From positions 1-64,000 of IMG/VR virus record IMGVR_UViG_3300005518_000002: DNA of 64,000 nt; one strand, given 5' to 3'. The stretch comes from a virus. Numbering within the stretch: position 1 is the first letter of the stretch; every line of letters starts with the position of its first letter. Positions 16,101 to 23,592 of the stretch are shown here, piece by piece. The translations under genes were made by a program, and so were the position numbers. Below the pieces are notes generated by a model. It saw only the letters and a list, made by a program, of their open reading frames with translations. It ran no database searches and was not told the DNA's origin.

Positions 16101-16742
16101 GACTTCCTCAAAGCTGATCTTGTTGGCGGAAGCGATCGGGATCACGGTGGAGAGCGCGCCGGAGAACTGCTCCATGGTGATCTTGCCTTCACCCGCGGAG
16201 GTCTTCAGCGCGTTCATGACGCGGACGGCGTCCGAGGATTCCAGGTGGTACGAAGCCATGACGGAGGTCATGGCGTTGGTCACGTCGGCCAGGTCCGCGT
16301 TCTCCTCGCGCGCTCCCTGCGCGGCCGCCTTCAGGATGACCAGGCCCTTGGCTCCCCGGTACCCCGCCTTCTCAATGGTGTACATGCCTTCGGTGAGCTC
16401 GTTCATCCCGGTGCCGGTACCCCGGGCAATGTCCATGATCCCAGCCCGGACGACCTTGAGTCCCTTGGCCGTCTCACCGGCAGCCGTTTGGAGCACCGCG
16501 GTGTGCGCCTGGAAGTCACCAGCCATCTTGAGGGAGGCGACCGCGGCACCGGCCGCCACCATCGTGGTGCCCTTGCCGATGCGCGCCATGCTGGCGCCAA
16601 CGGTGGCGGCCGCAGCCTTGAACCCCCTGGACGACCCGTCCATCTGGGTCTTGGCCAGGGCCATCTCAGCCTTGAGCTTCTTACCGAACCCGCTGAAGTC
16701 CGGGAGGATGTGTACGAGTCCCTGGCCGACCAGCTCAGCCAT
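13143..16742 (-). CDS. tail tape measure protein with lytic transglycosylase-like domain
   Basis: A 1,199-residue protein, the longest tail gene. Residues about 60-300 match phage tape measure family TIGR01760 (GKITMEQFSGALSTVIPIASA). Hydrophobic segments lie at about 430-480 and 560-760, expected for a protein that enters the host membrane. A lysozyme-like transglycosylase module follows near 1000-1100, with Glu1029 in NQESGGNP as the likely acid and GLMQVIGPTF downstream. It sets tail length, and the module would help wall penetration. It directly follows the chaperone pair, overlapping the gpT-type frame by eight bases. Confidence 0.92.
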   Translation of the reverse strand: MAELVGQGLVHILPDFSGFGKKLKAEMALAKTQMDGSSRGFKAAAATVGASMARIGKGTTMVAAGAAVASLKMAGDFQAHTAVLQTAAGETAKGLKVVRAGIMDIARGTGTGMNELTEGMYTIEKAGYRGAKGLVILKAAAQGAREENADLADVTNAMTSVMASYHLESSDAVRVMNALKTSAGEGKITMEQFSGALSTVIPIASANKISFEEVGGAIATLTQHGTSAREATQELSATIRNLTAPNMVAQREMARFGLSSVDVSTKIGKRGLTGTFELLTDTILKRMGPSGTVLMSAFEGTKQSAAAAQEMLKKIPPEFQDMAREFLGGKMILEDWTKFLKGVPVESRPMLQNFATLVNRSKGFSRELKAGGSASKTYTDALRKMSGGAIGLNTILQLTGESLPGFKERVEKTGHSMHNASKDVEGWGVTQKLFNVRLDMAKQTVAAFAIQIGTKLIPVVTGIVDFFGRHQKITMTLVGALTLLLASTMAVYLGMKIFAVYTALATTATVAWTVATMAQTDSLMIMRAQLAILWISQKAVAVWTGIVTAAQWLWNAAMTANPIGIIIVAIAALVGAIIWIATKTTWFQTAWKYAWNAIKAAGEWAWRYLKPVFEGISLAARIMATIIGVLVVYPIILLFKALAAAGTWLWKTILKPAFDGIGSAIKLVWLVIIKPALNNMMSIFRLVGSVVMLLWRSYVVPAWNGIRQVISLAWAGIKVVLGLFVQYVVGPLVRGFRTAKDGIVAAWTVLRQAISLVWERYLRPVFDKIKSAVHLVKLGFDTGVHGIKVAWDKLYAIARGPISFMVNWVYNRGIVPTWNAVAKITKVGKLNPIKFAQGGRTRGGQPGVDSIPILAMADEFMINRRAAKSVGYGALDYINSTGRLPFAGGGQIPGYKDGGVIGWLGGAAKSVGGLLKDTASLAGDLFMDPLGMWKKLTGPLMKSVNAGLGNGGIADLVRSMPQRMVDGLGGILKNAAGSLAGMFGLGAGSATGGGGAGVKRWTGVVQMALRMLGQPAGYTAMTLRRMNQESGGNPTVVNKWDSNWKAGHPSVGLMQVIGPTFRAYAGKMLKTGPFLYGTSVNPLANVYAAMRYALAAYGSLPRAFNRAGGYANGSNGTSAGWHTVGEHGIELAHFQSGGRVLGSRQTSSLLGGGGMLVQLTIENHGVIGSQHEMENWLTESLDNLRRKGRLQGIVRAATG

Positions 16743-17100
16743 CGAGAACCACTCCCATCGACTTCATGAAACTCGCGGACGCTTCCTCTTCGTCCACCCA
16801 CCACAGCGGAGCGCCCGGCTCCCGCGCGGCAGGCTCCCTGACCTTCTGTCCCGGTACCGTCCACCCGGCCACGCCCAGCTGCTCGTCGAACCTGCGGCGT
16901 ACGTCCTCGTACTTCTCGTTCTCACCGACAGGCAGGCGCTCGGTCATGGCGTAGTAGACGACGTTCAGGAATCGGTCGGCAGGGAGATCGCTGAGATCGA
17001 CACCTCGGCTTGAGTGTTCTCCGTCGAGCTCGTGCCAGATTCCGGGCTGGGTGACCCATCCGAGGAGCGCTCGGATGGCAGGGTAGGGCGCATCCCGTAC
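16735..17100 (-). CDS. tail assembly chaperone extension (gpT-type), reached by frameshift
   Basis: This frame is -1 relative to the gpG-type gene and has no start of its own with a ribosome site. A conventional ORF begins only at ATG 16947. Coding-like sequence continues upstream to 17100, just below an in-frame TGA (17101-17103): AIRALLGWVTQPGIWHELDG and DLPADRFLNVVYYA. Siphoviruses make a long chaperone by ribosomal frameshifting here, just before the tape measure gene. The shift must occur between 17103 and 16965. I see no canonical X-XXY-YYZ heptamer; CGC-CCT-ACC near 17089 and CCG-GAA near 17043 are weak candidates. The fusion would be about 215 residues. Confidence 0.72.
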   Translation of the reverse strand, partial: VRDAPYPAIRALLGWVTQPGIWHELDGEHSSRGVDLSDLPADRFLNVVYYAMTERLPVGENEKYEDVRRRFDEQLGVAGWTVPGQKVREPAAREPGAPLWWVDEEEASASFMKSMGVVLDG

Positions 17101-17384
17101 TCACTCATGATCCACTGAACGACGTCGTTCACCTGGTCTAGTTCGATGGGTTGCTGTGGATCACCCATCCTGGCCCGGAAGTGCTGGAAGGACTCCGGTA
17201 CCAGAACCGTCTCCAGAACAGTGACCATGGCGAGCTGAGCCTTGGCTCCGTCGTTCTCGTCCATGCCCTCGAACTGCGTGGCGAAGTCCATGAGCGTGTC
17301 GGCGGGAAGAGCCGGGGCAGCCTCGAAGACGTCTCCGTCGATTTCGAACTTCAGTTCCTTGCGCACCTTCGTGAAGCTCTTCAT
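16965..17384 (-). CDS. tail assembly chaperone (gpG-type), 139 aa
   Basis: The position two genes upstream of the tape measure, the small acidic fold (KELKFEIDGDVFEAAPALPA at about 9-28), a conserved helix with FRARMGDP, and a Ser-rich low-complexity tail identify it as gpG-type. It coats the tape measure while the tail tube assembles. The ATG at 17384 is preferred over the GTG at 17393; neither has a strong ribosome site. The Ser/Pro-rich tail after about residue 105 is probably the region that ends when the ribosome does not shift into the gpT frame. Confidence 0.82.
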   Translation of the reverse strand: MKSFTKVRKELKFEIDGDVFEAAPALPADTLMDFATQFEGMDENDGAKAQLAMVTVLETVLVPESFQHFRARMGDPQQPIELDQVNDVVQWIMSEYGMRPTLPSERSSDGSPSPESGTSSTENTQAEVSISAISLPTDS

Positions 17385-17441
17385 GGTCGACACCGTACGC
17401 GGGGATCAGACAAGATCATTCCGGAGGATGTTCCGGAGCCT

Positions 17442-17463
17442 GGTATACGGAAAGCCGTATACC
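17442..17463. other. perfect hairpin in the chaperone upstream region
   Basis: A 9-bp perfect inverted repeat (17442-17450 with 17455-17463) closes an AAAG loop. Just beside it TTCCGGA occurs twice as a direct repeat (17419-17438). The 285-base gap 17394-17678 is the largest in the structural block. It could act as an RNA processing site or operator. Function unknown. Confidence 0.45.
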
Positions 17464-17518
17464 TATGTGGTAGCTCTTCGTAGGGTTCGTCCTGGTTACC
17501 GGTCCGTAGAGTAGGAAA

Positions 17519-17542
17519 GTCCGGAGGTTCCCTTCTCCGGAC
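17519..17542 (-). terminator. possible terminator between connector and tail genes
   Basis: An 8-bp stem (17519-17526 with 17535-17542) on the - strand is followed by ACTTTCC, a weak U-tract. It would end or attenuate head-connector transcription before the chaperone gene at 17384, which would then need its own promoter in this gap. Confidence 0.5.
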
Positions 17543-17565
17543 CTTCCAGAACCACCCTGGTACCT

Positions 17566-17578
17566 GTTTATCTAAATC
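17566..17578 (-). promoter_or_regulatory. degenerate operator-like site GATTT-N4-AAAC
   Basis: On the - strand GATTT, four bases, then AAAC. It resembles the GATTT-N4-AAATC sites at 3008 and 58278, with one half site shortened. It lies in the 285-base gap upstream of the tail chaperones. Weak on its own. Confidence 0.3.
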
Positions 17579-17678
17579 AGATTCTAGGAATAGTGGCTGG
17601 TCAGGGAGTTGATCGTTTCAGCATCCCTGCCCGGTTCCCCTCCCGGACGGGGAAGACCGTATATCCATACCTTCGGTC

Positions 17679-18053
17679 TCAGCGCGTCCGGGATCCGATC
17701 AGCGCCTTGAGCAGGAAATTGTTGGGCTTGGTTCCGGGGTGGTGGACCACCCGGGCGAAAACGGTCTTGCCCCGCACCTCGAACTTCAGCACCTTTTTGT
17801 TCCGCGGGCGGATCTCGTGAGGGTTGGTCCCGTGAATGACAAAGCTCGTCGCGGGGTGGTCGCACATGACGATGCCCAGGGGCGCCGGTCCGCCTTTGAA
17901 GATCGGGCGGATGTGGTGCTTCATCGAACCGGGGGCGAGCAGCCGGGCACGGGCAGCGACTGCTTCGGTCTTGAGGGCGATGTGAGCAGAAGCCGTCTTG
18001 CGGGCAAGGCGCATGGCCTTCTCCGGCGACACGGTGATGAAGTCCTTGGCCAT
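17679..18053 (-). CDS. head-tail connector, HK97 gp10-like, 124 aa
   Basis: The N-terminal helix is followed by the family pattern MCDHPATSFVIHGTNPHEIRP, with strands that ring the head-tail junction in HK97 gp10-like proteins, and a C-terminal PGTKPNNFLLKALIGS where the family usually shows a Pro-Gly-loop-plus-helix. The position after two other connector genes supports this. The ATG at 18053 lies four bases after the upstream stop. Confidence 0.72.
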   Translation of the reverse strand: MAKDFITVSPEKAMRLARKTASAHIALKTEAVAARARLLAPGSMKHHIRPIFKGGPAPLGIVMCDHPATSFVIHGTNPHEIRPRNKKVLKFEVRGKTVFARVVHHPGTKPNNFLLKALIGSRTR

Positions 18054-18056
18054 GGT

Positions 18057-18551
18057 TCAGCCTCTCGGAAGCCCGACACGGATGCGGAGCTCGGTACCGA
18101 CGCAGCCGCCCTCCGGACCCTTGACGATCTGTGTGTCAATGATGAAGTCCTCAATCTCCACGTCCTTCATCAGGCAGAGCTTGTGGGACACAGCATTGAG
18201 GACTTCCTGTGCGTCCACCCGGACCTGGAGGGCCGAGGTGTCCAGCTCGGGACAGGGCACCTCCATGTTCTGGCCGGTGGGGTTCGGCGCACAGCGCATC
18301 AGGGCGAAGATGAGCTCCTGCGTTTCGTACGGGGAGTCGCACGGGGACAGGACAACACCACGCTGCTCGGGGAAGGTGTCCGAGAGCACGAGGATCGTGT
18401 GGCCGACGTACAGAGCGCCGCAGGTGCAGCCGTCCCACGCGATGTCCCCGGGCACGATGCAGCTGCGCTGGACCGGGGTGGTCAGTCCGGCGACAACCGC
18501 GTCCCGCAGGGCAGCGGCCACCTGGTACCACTTGTCCGTACCGGTGATCAC
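18057..18551 (-). CDS. tail terminator / completion-like protein, 164 aa
   Basis: Starts with GTG inside a GTGA overlap with the adaptor gene. The pattern CIVPGDIAWDGCTCGALYVG matches a small actinophage family found between the head-tail adaptor and the gp10-like gene. The rest is alpha/beta with several Cys. By order it is the stopper or tail terminator that caps the tube; order is the main evidence for the specific assignment. Confidence 0.6.
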   Translation of the reverse strand: MITGTDKWYQVAAALRDAVVAGLTTPVQRSCIVPGDIAWDGCTCGALYVGHTILVLSDTFPEQRGVVLSPCDSPYETQELIFALMRCAPNPTGQNMEVPCPELDTSALQVRVDAQEVLNAVSHKLCLMKDVEIEDFIIDTQIVKGPEGGCVGTELRIRVGLPRG

Positions 18552-19345
18552 GTCCCTGCCCTCCGGTGGCGCGGCCTGTCGATGCTGTACACCCGGGCCT
18601 TCTGTGCCAGGCCGTAAGGATTGTCGGACGCCAGGAACAGATCAACCAGGTAGAGTCCGGTCCGCCCGTCCTTGAGCAGCTGACCCACGTCGGGGTAGCT
18701 GATGGTGATCCCCTGCCGTACCAGCTGTGTGACCCCCGGCGGCAGGCGGCAGTCCTCCCCGCTCATGGCCTTCAGGATCTCGCAGGCCATCTCCCCCACG
18801 GCGAGACGTCCCGCTACGGGAACCTCCTGGCCGTACTCCGCAGTGACGGACCAGGTACCCACCTGTGTGTCCGCAAGCAGCAGATTGTTGCAGCGGGGCC
18901 AGTCCGATCCGTCCGTGCGCACCAGAAGCCGGTTGTCATCCACCCGGTAGGCCCCGGTGACCAGGGCAACGCCGTCCACCTTCACGCTGACGATCCGGCT
19001 CACCGGGGAGGGGAGGATGACCTCGGGCACCTGGTTGCAGGAGCAGCTGTTGCCACAGGCGCCGCACAGCTGGGGAAGCCAGTACCAGTCGAAGTACGGG
19101 CCGCTGTAGCTGAGCCCGGACCAGATGGGGTAATCCCAGCTGAGCCAGTTCTCGTTGCCGCAGTACTTCCGGCACGGGCGCAGGGTGATCTCACAGGTGC
19201 CGTACCGGCGGCCGGACAGCGCCCACAGGATTTCGGTTGCCGCGGTCACGGCGTTGCCGGTCGCGGTGGGGCTCGATGTGGAGACCAGCTCAGGACAGTT
19301 CCAGATGACGGGCCAGTCGGAGCAGGGACCGAAGTCAGCAGTCAT
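18548..19345 (-). CDS. head-to-tail adaptor, 265 aa
   Basis: The N-terminus (CSDWPVIWNCPEL, then ILWALSGRRYGTCEITLRPCR) matches the actinophage head-to-tail adaptor family that binds the portal ring. An inserted segment (about 60-105) is rich in Trp, Tyr and Cys (CGACGNSCSCNQ). The C-terminal half holds a helical bundle containing AVGEMACEILKAMSGEDCRLPP. The ten or more Cys hint at disulfides or bound metal in the mature particle. The start at 19345 lies just before a hypothetical Ig-like gene. Confidence 0.72.
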   Translation of the reverse strand: MTADFGPCSDWPVIWNCPELVSTSSPTATGNAVTAATEILWALSGRRYGTCEITLRPCRKYCGNENWLSWDYPIWSGLSYSGPYFDWYWLPQLCGACGNSCSCNQVPEVILPSPVSRIVSVKVDGVALVTGAYRVDDNRLLVRTDGSDWPRCNNLLLADTQVGTWSVTAEYGQEVPVAGRLAVGEMACEILKAMSGEDCRLPPGVTQLVRQGITISYPDVGQLLKDGRTGLYLVDLFLASDNPYGLAQKARVYSIDRPRHRRAGT

Positions 19346-19352
19346 GATCGCC

Positions 19353-19691
19353 TCAGATGCTCGGGACAGGGCCGACGGCTACACGGACGTTGTACTCCAG
19401 GCGCAGGGAGCAGAACTTCTGGACGGTGTTGCCGACCCAGAACTCCGCCCAGAAGTCGCCCGCCGACGGGAACTCCGCGCCGGTCCAGGTGTGGGTCACC
19501 TGTCCTGTAAGGGGAGTGGTCACAGTGGCCAGGCCCGCAGTCGACGTACCGTCCACCGGCCTGAAGTTGAACACAGCCGTGTACCCGGTCAGGTTGATGG
19601 CTGCGCCCGCGCTGTCCAGGAACTGATAGACCAGCGGTGGGGGCTTCTCACCCTGAACGTACGGGCCGATCGTGACGGACGTAGCGGCCAT
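19353..19691 (-). CDS. Ig-like / BppU-like virion protein, 112 aa
   Basis: The whole sequence is a beta-sandwich with the pattern INLTGYTAVFNFRPVDG, then HTWTGAEFPSAGDFWAEF, which resembles the BppU N-terminal type domains found in baseplates and decoration proteins. It starts two bases after the long repeat protein stop and is likely a partner of it. Location between a LamG-like repeat protein and the adaptor makes either head decoration or tail side possible. Confidence 0.6.
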   Translation of the reverse strand: MAATSVTIGPYVQGEKPPPLVYQFLDSAGAAINLTGYTAVFNFRPVDGTSTAGLATVTTPLTGQVTHTWTGAEFPSAGDFWAEFWVGNTVQKFCSLRLEYNVRVAVGPVPSI

Positions 19692-19693
19692 GG

Positions 19694-22006
19694 TCAGGGC
19701 TCCCTTCCCGATATCGAACTGGTCGGTCCTCTGCCCGTGATCGACGATACCGGCTCGCGCGCCACTGGCCTTTCCGCACCGTACCGGCCGGACGCCGTAT
19801 CCCCCGGCTCATGGCCGTACACCTGCTCCCGGGAGGACGTATGAGGATCAACGGTGTCGTACGCCGTACCGGTAGACTGCGCTGTGCCTGGAAGGGCCGT
19901 CGCCGCAGCCATAGGGCTGGACGCAGCACCGGCTGCGGCGGCAACTCCGGCGAATGCCTGGTAGTTCGCGTCCACCGTGGCCCCGAAAGCAACGGCAGTC
20001 ATACCGGCAGATGTTGCCAGTGCTTCGATCCGGGCCAGTTCGGTATCAACTGTTGCGGCCGCACTGGCAACATCTGCCGCTGCACCTGCGCCCGTACTGG
20101 CACCGGACGTGCTGCCTGCGGCAGCCGCCGTCCCCGGGAAGACCTCCAGTGCCGCCCCGGCGTCCTGCGCCGCACCCGAACCTGAGGAAGCCTGCTCCGG
20201 AACTGTGATCGCAGTACTCGGGGTGAGGGCAGTTCCGGACGCTGCGATGTCCTGCGCCGGGGCGTTCGTGTTGCCGCTCGTGCTGACAACCGGATCTTCG
20301 CTCGTACCGGTCGCGGCTGCTGTGCCAGCACCCGGGGCGGCAGCGACCGACGGATCCGGAGCTGACCCCGTGGCTGTAGCTGCCTGGGCAGGAGCTTCGC
20401 GCCCGGTGAGCACCGCAGCGTCGGACGCTGCCCCCGTGGCGGACGCTGCACCCGCACCGGCCGTGACGGACGTGCTGGGACTCTCAGCACTCGCGGCAGC
20501 AGATGCAGCGTCCGCCGTCACGGTACCCGAGACGGCCGCTGCCAGGGCCGTCGCTGCCGCGGAGGGGGTATCTGGGGCGGTGGTACCAGCCACAGAGGGA
20601 TCGGCCGCTACAGCGGAAGCTGAAGCCGTCTGTGCAGGTGCGCTGGTCTCCGCCACCGTGCTGACAGTGGCATCGAACGCCGTACCTGCGGCTGCGGCCT
20701 GGCCGGAATTGACGGTGGCATCCGTGGAGGGGGCCAGCGCTGAACCTGTTCCCGCGGGAGTGTCCGGCTGCGCACCAGCGGCCGCCTGCGGACTGCTAGC
20801 CGAGCCGCTAGCACTCGCAGCCTCCGCAGGAGCGTCCTTGCCCACGGCCGCGGTGGCGTCGAACGCCGTGCCTGTGGCTGCGGCCTGTCCGGCGTTCGCC
20901 GTGAGCGCCGCGGAGGGATCAGTGGCCGTGCCTGTGGCTGCGGCCTGTCCGGCATTCGCCGTGAGCGCCGTGCTCGCGGTGTTCGCCGTGCCTGCCCCTG
21001 TCGGGGTATCCGGCTGCGCACCCACGGCCGCGGTGGCGTCGAACGCCGTGCCGGTCGCGCTCACTGCCCCGGCGGGAGCCTCGCGTCCGGTGAGCACGGT
21101 GGCGTCGGATGCTGCACCTGTTGCTGCGGCCTGACCCGCGTTCGCCGTGAGCGCCGTGCTCGCGGTGTTCGCCGTGCCTATGGCTGCCGGGGTATCCGGC
21201 TGCGCACCAGCGGCCGCCTGACCCGCGTTCGCCGTGCCTGTGGCTGCCGGGGTATCCGGCTGCGCACCAGCGGCCGCCTGACCCGCGTTCGCCGTGCCAG
21301 TCGCGGCTGCCTGCTCGGCCGGGGCACTGGTGGCAGGGTCTACCGCGAGGATGGAACGGATCGGGGGCGAGCCCCAGCTGAGTCCGGGGCCGTCTTCGGT
21401 GGTGGCTCCGGAACCGCCGGAAAGGGTATTGTCCAGGCCGCTGTAGTCAGTGGTCTCCGCCTGAGTGAGCGGGTACCAGGCAGTCATGTTCGCCGTGCGG
21501 GCGGGCCGTATGGACCAGCGCTCCTGAGCAAACTCCGCCGCGGTAAGCGTAGCCCCCACCCAGAACTTCACCCCGGTCACGCAGCCGTTGAGCCAGTCGT
21601 TCGAGGTGGAGTCGTGCAGGTTGCCGATCAGCAGCGACGTAGCCGTGGTAGTCGTGGATCCCCCGGTCCAGGTAGTGGCCGAGGGGAAAGCTTCCGTGCC
21701 CTGCGCCACAGCCCAGAGCGAACCGTTCGCCCCGTTGCTCGACATGGCGATGAAGTACCAGGTGCCCACGGTGAGCGCCGGACCGGCCGTGGCACTGGCG
21801 TCGTCGTAGAAGCGCAGCGTCGTGCCGTCGGTGTTGGTGCCCAGACTCCAGTACTCCGCGGTGGAGGAGCCGATGGAGAAAATGCCGGAGATAACGTTCC
21901 GGTCGGAGGAAATCTTGGCCCAGCAGCATGCGGAGAGCTGGGACTGGGAGCCGAGCGTGACGGTACGGCTGTAGGTGTGCGCACTGGCCGAGAACCGGAC
22001 AGCCAT
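19694..22006 (-). CDS. LamG-like domain protein with long Ala/Thr/Gly repeat tail, 770 aa
   Basis: Residues 1-205 form a concanavalin-A/LamG-type jelly roll (GTWYFIAMSSNGANGSLWAV, LLIGNLHD, then WYPLTQAET), likely to bind sugar. Residues about 215-740 are low-complexity Ala/Thr/Gly/Pro sequence built from roughly 20-residue units such as GQAAATGTA and GAQPDTPA, some identical at DNA level. A short charged end carries two copies of a RG(P/R)EP-like motif. It is probably an extended fibre or capsid spike that carries a lectin-like head. The repeats may vary in number between relatives by recombination. Confidence 0.75.
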   Translation of the reverse strand: MAVRFSASAHTYSRTVTLGSQSQLSACCWAKISSDRNVISGIFSIGSSTAEYWSLGTNTDGTTLRFYDDASATAGPALTVGTWYFIAMSSNGANGSLWAVAQGTEAFPSATTWTGGSTTTTATSLLIGNLHDSTSNDWLNGCVTGVKFWVGATLTAAEFAQERWSIRPARTANMTAWYPLTQAETTDYSGLDNTLSGGSGATTEDGPGLSWGSPPIRSILAVDPATSAPAEQAAATGTANAGQAAAGAQPDTPAATGTANAGQAAAGAQPDTPAAIGTANTASTALTANAGQAAATGAASDATVLTGREAPAGAVSATGTAFDATAAVGAQPDTPTGAGTANTASTALTANAGQAAATGTATDPSAALTANAGQAAATGTAFDATAAVGKDAPAEAASASGSASSPQAAAGAQPDTPAGTGSALAPSTDATVNSGQAAAAGTAFDATVSTVAETSAPAQTASASAVAADPSVAGTTAPDTPSAAATALAAAVSGTVTADAASAAASAESPSTSVTAGAGAASATGAASDAAVLTGREAPAQAATATGSAPDPSVAAAPGAGTAAATGTSEDPVVSTSGNTNAPAQDIAASGTALTPSTAITVPEQASSGSGAAQDAGAALEVFPGTAAAAGSTSGASTGAGAAADVASAAATVDTELARIEALATSAGMTAVAFGATVDANYQAFAGVAAAAGAASSPMAAATALPGTAQSTGTAYDTVDPHTSSREQVYGHEPGDTASGRYGAERPVAREPVSSITGRGPTSSISGREP
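20866..20970. repeat. 60-bp-period direct repeat in the LamG-like gene (pair A)
   Basis: The 45-base segment 20866-20910 recurs at 20926-20970 with one difference. The 60-base period equals 20 codons, so the repeat keeps the frame of the Ala/Thr/Gly tail. Confidence 0.8.
21181..21300. repeat. tandem 60-bp repeat in the LamG-like gene (pair B)
   Basis: Two adjacent 60-base units (21181-21240 and 21241-21300) differ at a single base. This indicates a recent tandem duplication or gene conversion inside the repeat tail. Confidence 0.9.
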
Positions 22007-22016
22007 GGGGTTCTCC

Positions 22017-22520
22017 CTACGTGTTGGAGTAGGTGAACCTTGCCTGCGTCAGCCAGGCATCCCCCGCCATCGTGTCGTTGGCGTGCGCCCCGAGACGGCT
22101 CAGCTTGATCCAGAGCACGTCCCCATTGGTGATCGAGTCGAGGTTTGTGATGGTGATCGTTGCTTGCATGATGCGCCGGGCCGTCGTACCCAGATGCGTG
22201 TCGTCGACTGTCTGAGCCGTAGCGAAGGCTTTGGTGGTCGCATCCTGCGTGTCAGTCTCCGGGGTGATTGCAGCAAGCTGCGCCTCCCACCGGACCACGC
22301 CGCTGGTGGCCGTGTCGGCAGCCCACTCGATGTCCAGAACCGGGTTGCCGCTGGCGTACCCGAACGGGTCGATCACCCAGAACGCAGTCTCCGTTGCAGC
22401 AGCGTCGAACTTGAGAACCGGCACCGGGCCGTTCGTACCGTTGATCTTGTCGTACTGCGGGAACGCGGATCCCAGGTACTGCGCGGATCCGGGATCGAGC
22501 ATGACGCGCACATTGGCCAT
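22017..22520 (-). CDS. virion structural protein, beta-sandwich, 167 aa
   Basis: Beta-rich sequence (PVPVLKFDAAATETAFWVIDPFGY, trimmed here as a pattern of alternating hydrophobics) with a C-terminal block RIMQATITITNL then LWIKLSRLGAH, typical of small jelly-roll fibre or decoration proteins. Gene order in the structural operon supports a virion role; the exact site is unknown. Confidence 0.65.
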   Translation of the reverse strand: MANVRVMLDPGSAQYLGSAFPQYDKINGTNGPVPVLKFDAAATETAFWVIDPFGYASGNPVLDIEWAADTATSGVVRWEAQLAAITPETDTQDATTKAFATAQTVDDTHLGTTARRIMQATITITNLDSITNGDVLWIKLSRLGAHANDTMAGDAWLTQARFTYSNT

Positions 22521-22522
22521 GA

Positions 22523-22795
22523 TCAGCCGTCCTCTTCCGCCCGCAGGCGTCCCGCCCGGCGCATGGCCACGTAGCAGAAGAGGAAGGTCTTGGTCGCCAG
22601 GTTCGCGTTGGTCCGGAAGTTGACCGGCAGCGCCGTGTTGAAACTGGCCTGGTTGGTGTCGATCCAGTCATCCGTCGCTGCTACGGCTGCGGTGATATCG
22701 GTCTTGGTGATGCCTGCCAGGGACGCACCGGCAATCACCGCGTCGCGCATGAACTGCGCAACGGCACGGGCCCGGTTGGTGGCGTCCAGAGGCAT
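22523..22795 (-). CDS. hypothetical structural-operon protein, 90 aa
   Basis: The ATG at 22795 sits two bases from the upstream stop (22798). The product is helical at the N-terminus (ATNRARAVAQFMRDA), with a central Thr/Ala-rich helix and a basic, acidic-tailed C-terminus. A much longer ORF in this frame runs antisense to nothing but continues upstream through the neighbouring gene; it is rejected because the upstream gene uses a different, better-supported frame. Confidence 0.6.
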   Translation of the reverse strand: MPLDATNRARAVAQFMRDAVIAGASLAGITKTDITAAVAATDDWIDTNQASFNTALPVNFRTNANLATKTFLFCYVAMRRAGRLRAEEDG

Positions 22796-22797
22796 GA

Positions 22798-23277
22798 TCA
22801 GACCGTCACTCGGTAGATCCCGTTGGCGTTCCAGACGATCGTGAACGTCCCCGCGGTGACACTCTGCGCCCCGCCGAAGTAGTTGTAGCAGACCCCCTGG
22901 TCGGCCACGGTGCCGCCGGAAATCGTGTCGTCGTAGACCAGGCACCCGAACGCGTTGGTGATGGTGACGGTGCCGCCACCTGCCAGGTCCGCAGCGTCGA
23001 ACATGAAAACCCCGGTGGACGGGGTGGTGAAGGTCTTGGACGCCAGCGCGCGGCCGCCACTGACCCAGTTGGTCACGTCGGTCACTTCGTTGGCCGTGAC
23101 CCAGGTGCCCGTGTTGAAGCCGGTGGACGCGGCGGCCGCGTCCTTGTCCGGCGTCACGGAGTTGTTGAACAGCGCCGCCTTGACCGTGTCGGAGTCCAGG
23201 CCGGTGTAGCTGGTGCCGGAGACCTGGACCTCCTGGGAGAACCACTCCCGGAACAGCTTGCTGTCAGCCCATGCCAT
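22798..23277 (-). CDS. virion structural protein, 159 aa
   Basis: The N-terminus is MAWADSKLFREWFSQEVQ, followed by a beta-sandwich with Gly/Thr-rich turns and a C-terminal strand GTFTIVWNANGIYRVTV. This is the pattern of actinophage proteins of about 150-170 residues found among head genes and thought to decorate the capsid or tail. The start overlaps the upstream stop (TAATG). Confidence 0.65.
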   Translation of the reverse strand: MAWADSKLFREWFSQEVQVSGTSYTGLDSDTVKAALFNNSVTPDKDAAAASTGFNTGTWVTANEVTDVTNWVSGGRALASKTFTTPSTGVFMFDAADLAGGGTVTITNAFGCLVYDDTISGGTVADQGVCYNYFGGAQSVTAGTFTIVWNANGIYRVTV

Positions 23278-23588
23278 TACCGATCACTCCTTGCATACGC
23301 CGTGGGCGCATAAGCCACGCAGTCCTGGCCGTCGTCCCGGATGGTGACCACCGACATGATCGGACGTCCGGCACCGTTGAGCCGGACGTCCTCGGTGCCG
23401 ATGTAGTCCTCGCGCTCCACAGCGACGACCCGGCAGTTCGTGCCCCGGCGGACCATGGGCGCGAGCAGCCCCTCCAGCCCGCGGCAGTCGTGGAACCGGT
23501 TGGGGCAGTCCCAGGGCGTGCGGGCGACCACCGGGCAGTTGGGGCACTCCCACTCGACCGGCGGCCGCTCGAATACCGGAATCTTCAT
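23277..23588 (-). CDS. Cys-containing hypothetical protein in the head operon, 103 aa
   Basis: Contains CPNC and two further Cys in the first 36 residues (DCPNRFHDC), suggesting a zinc knuckle, followed by a beta-rich half (NCRVVAVEREDYIGTEDV). It starts five bases after the upstream gene. Could be a head-tail or scaffold-related adaptor; no family is recognised. Confidence 0.6.
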   Translation of the reverse strand: MKIPVFERPPVEWECPNCPVVARTPWDCPNRFHDCRGLEGLLAPMVRRGTNCRVVAVEREDYIGTEDVRLNGAGRPIMSVVTIRDDGQDCVAYAPTAYARSDR

Positions 23589-23592
23589 CGGA

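Noticed and set aside
12873-16769. A 1,298-codon open frame on the + strand
   Set aside because: It is antisense to the tape measure gene and results from high GC; its translation is low-complexity His/Arg/Gly/Asp-rich sequence with no domain.
19977-21134. A 385-codon + strand Ala/Val-rich frame
   Set aside because: Mirror of the Ala/Thr/Gly repeats of the LamG-like protein on the other strand.
20600-21300. CRISPR-like array in the repeat region
   Set aside because: Repeats are in-frame protein-coding units with 60-base period and no unique spacers of constant length or cas genes.
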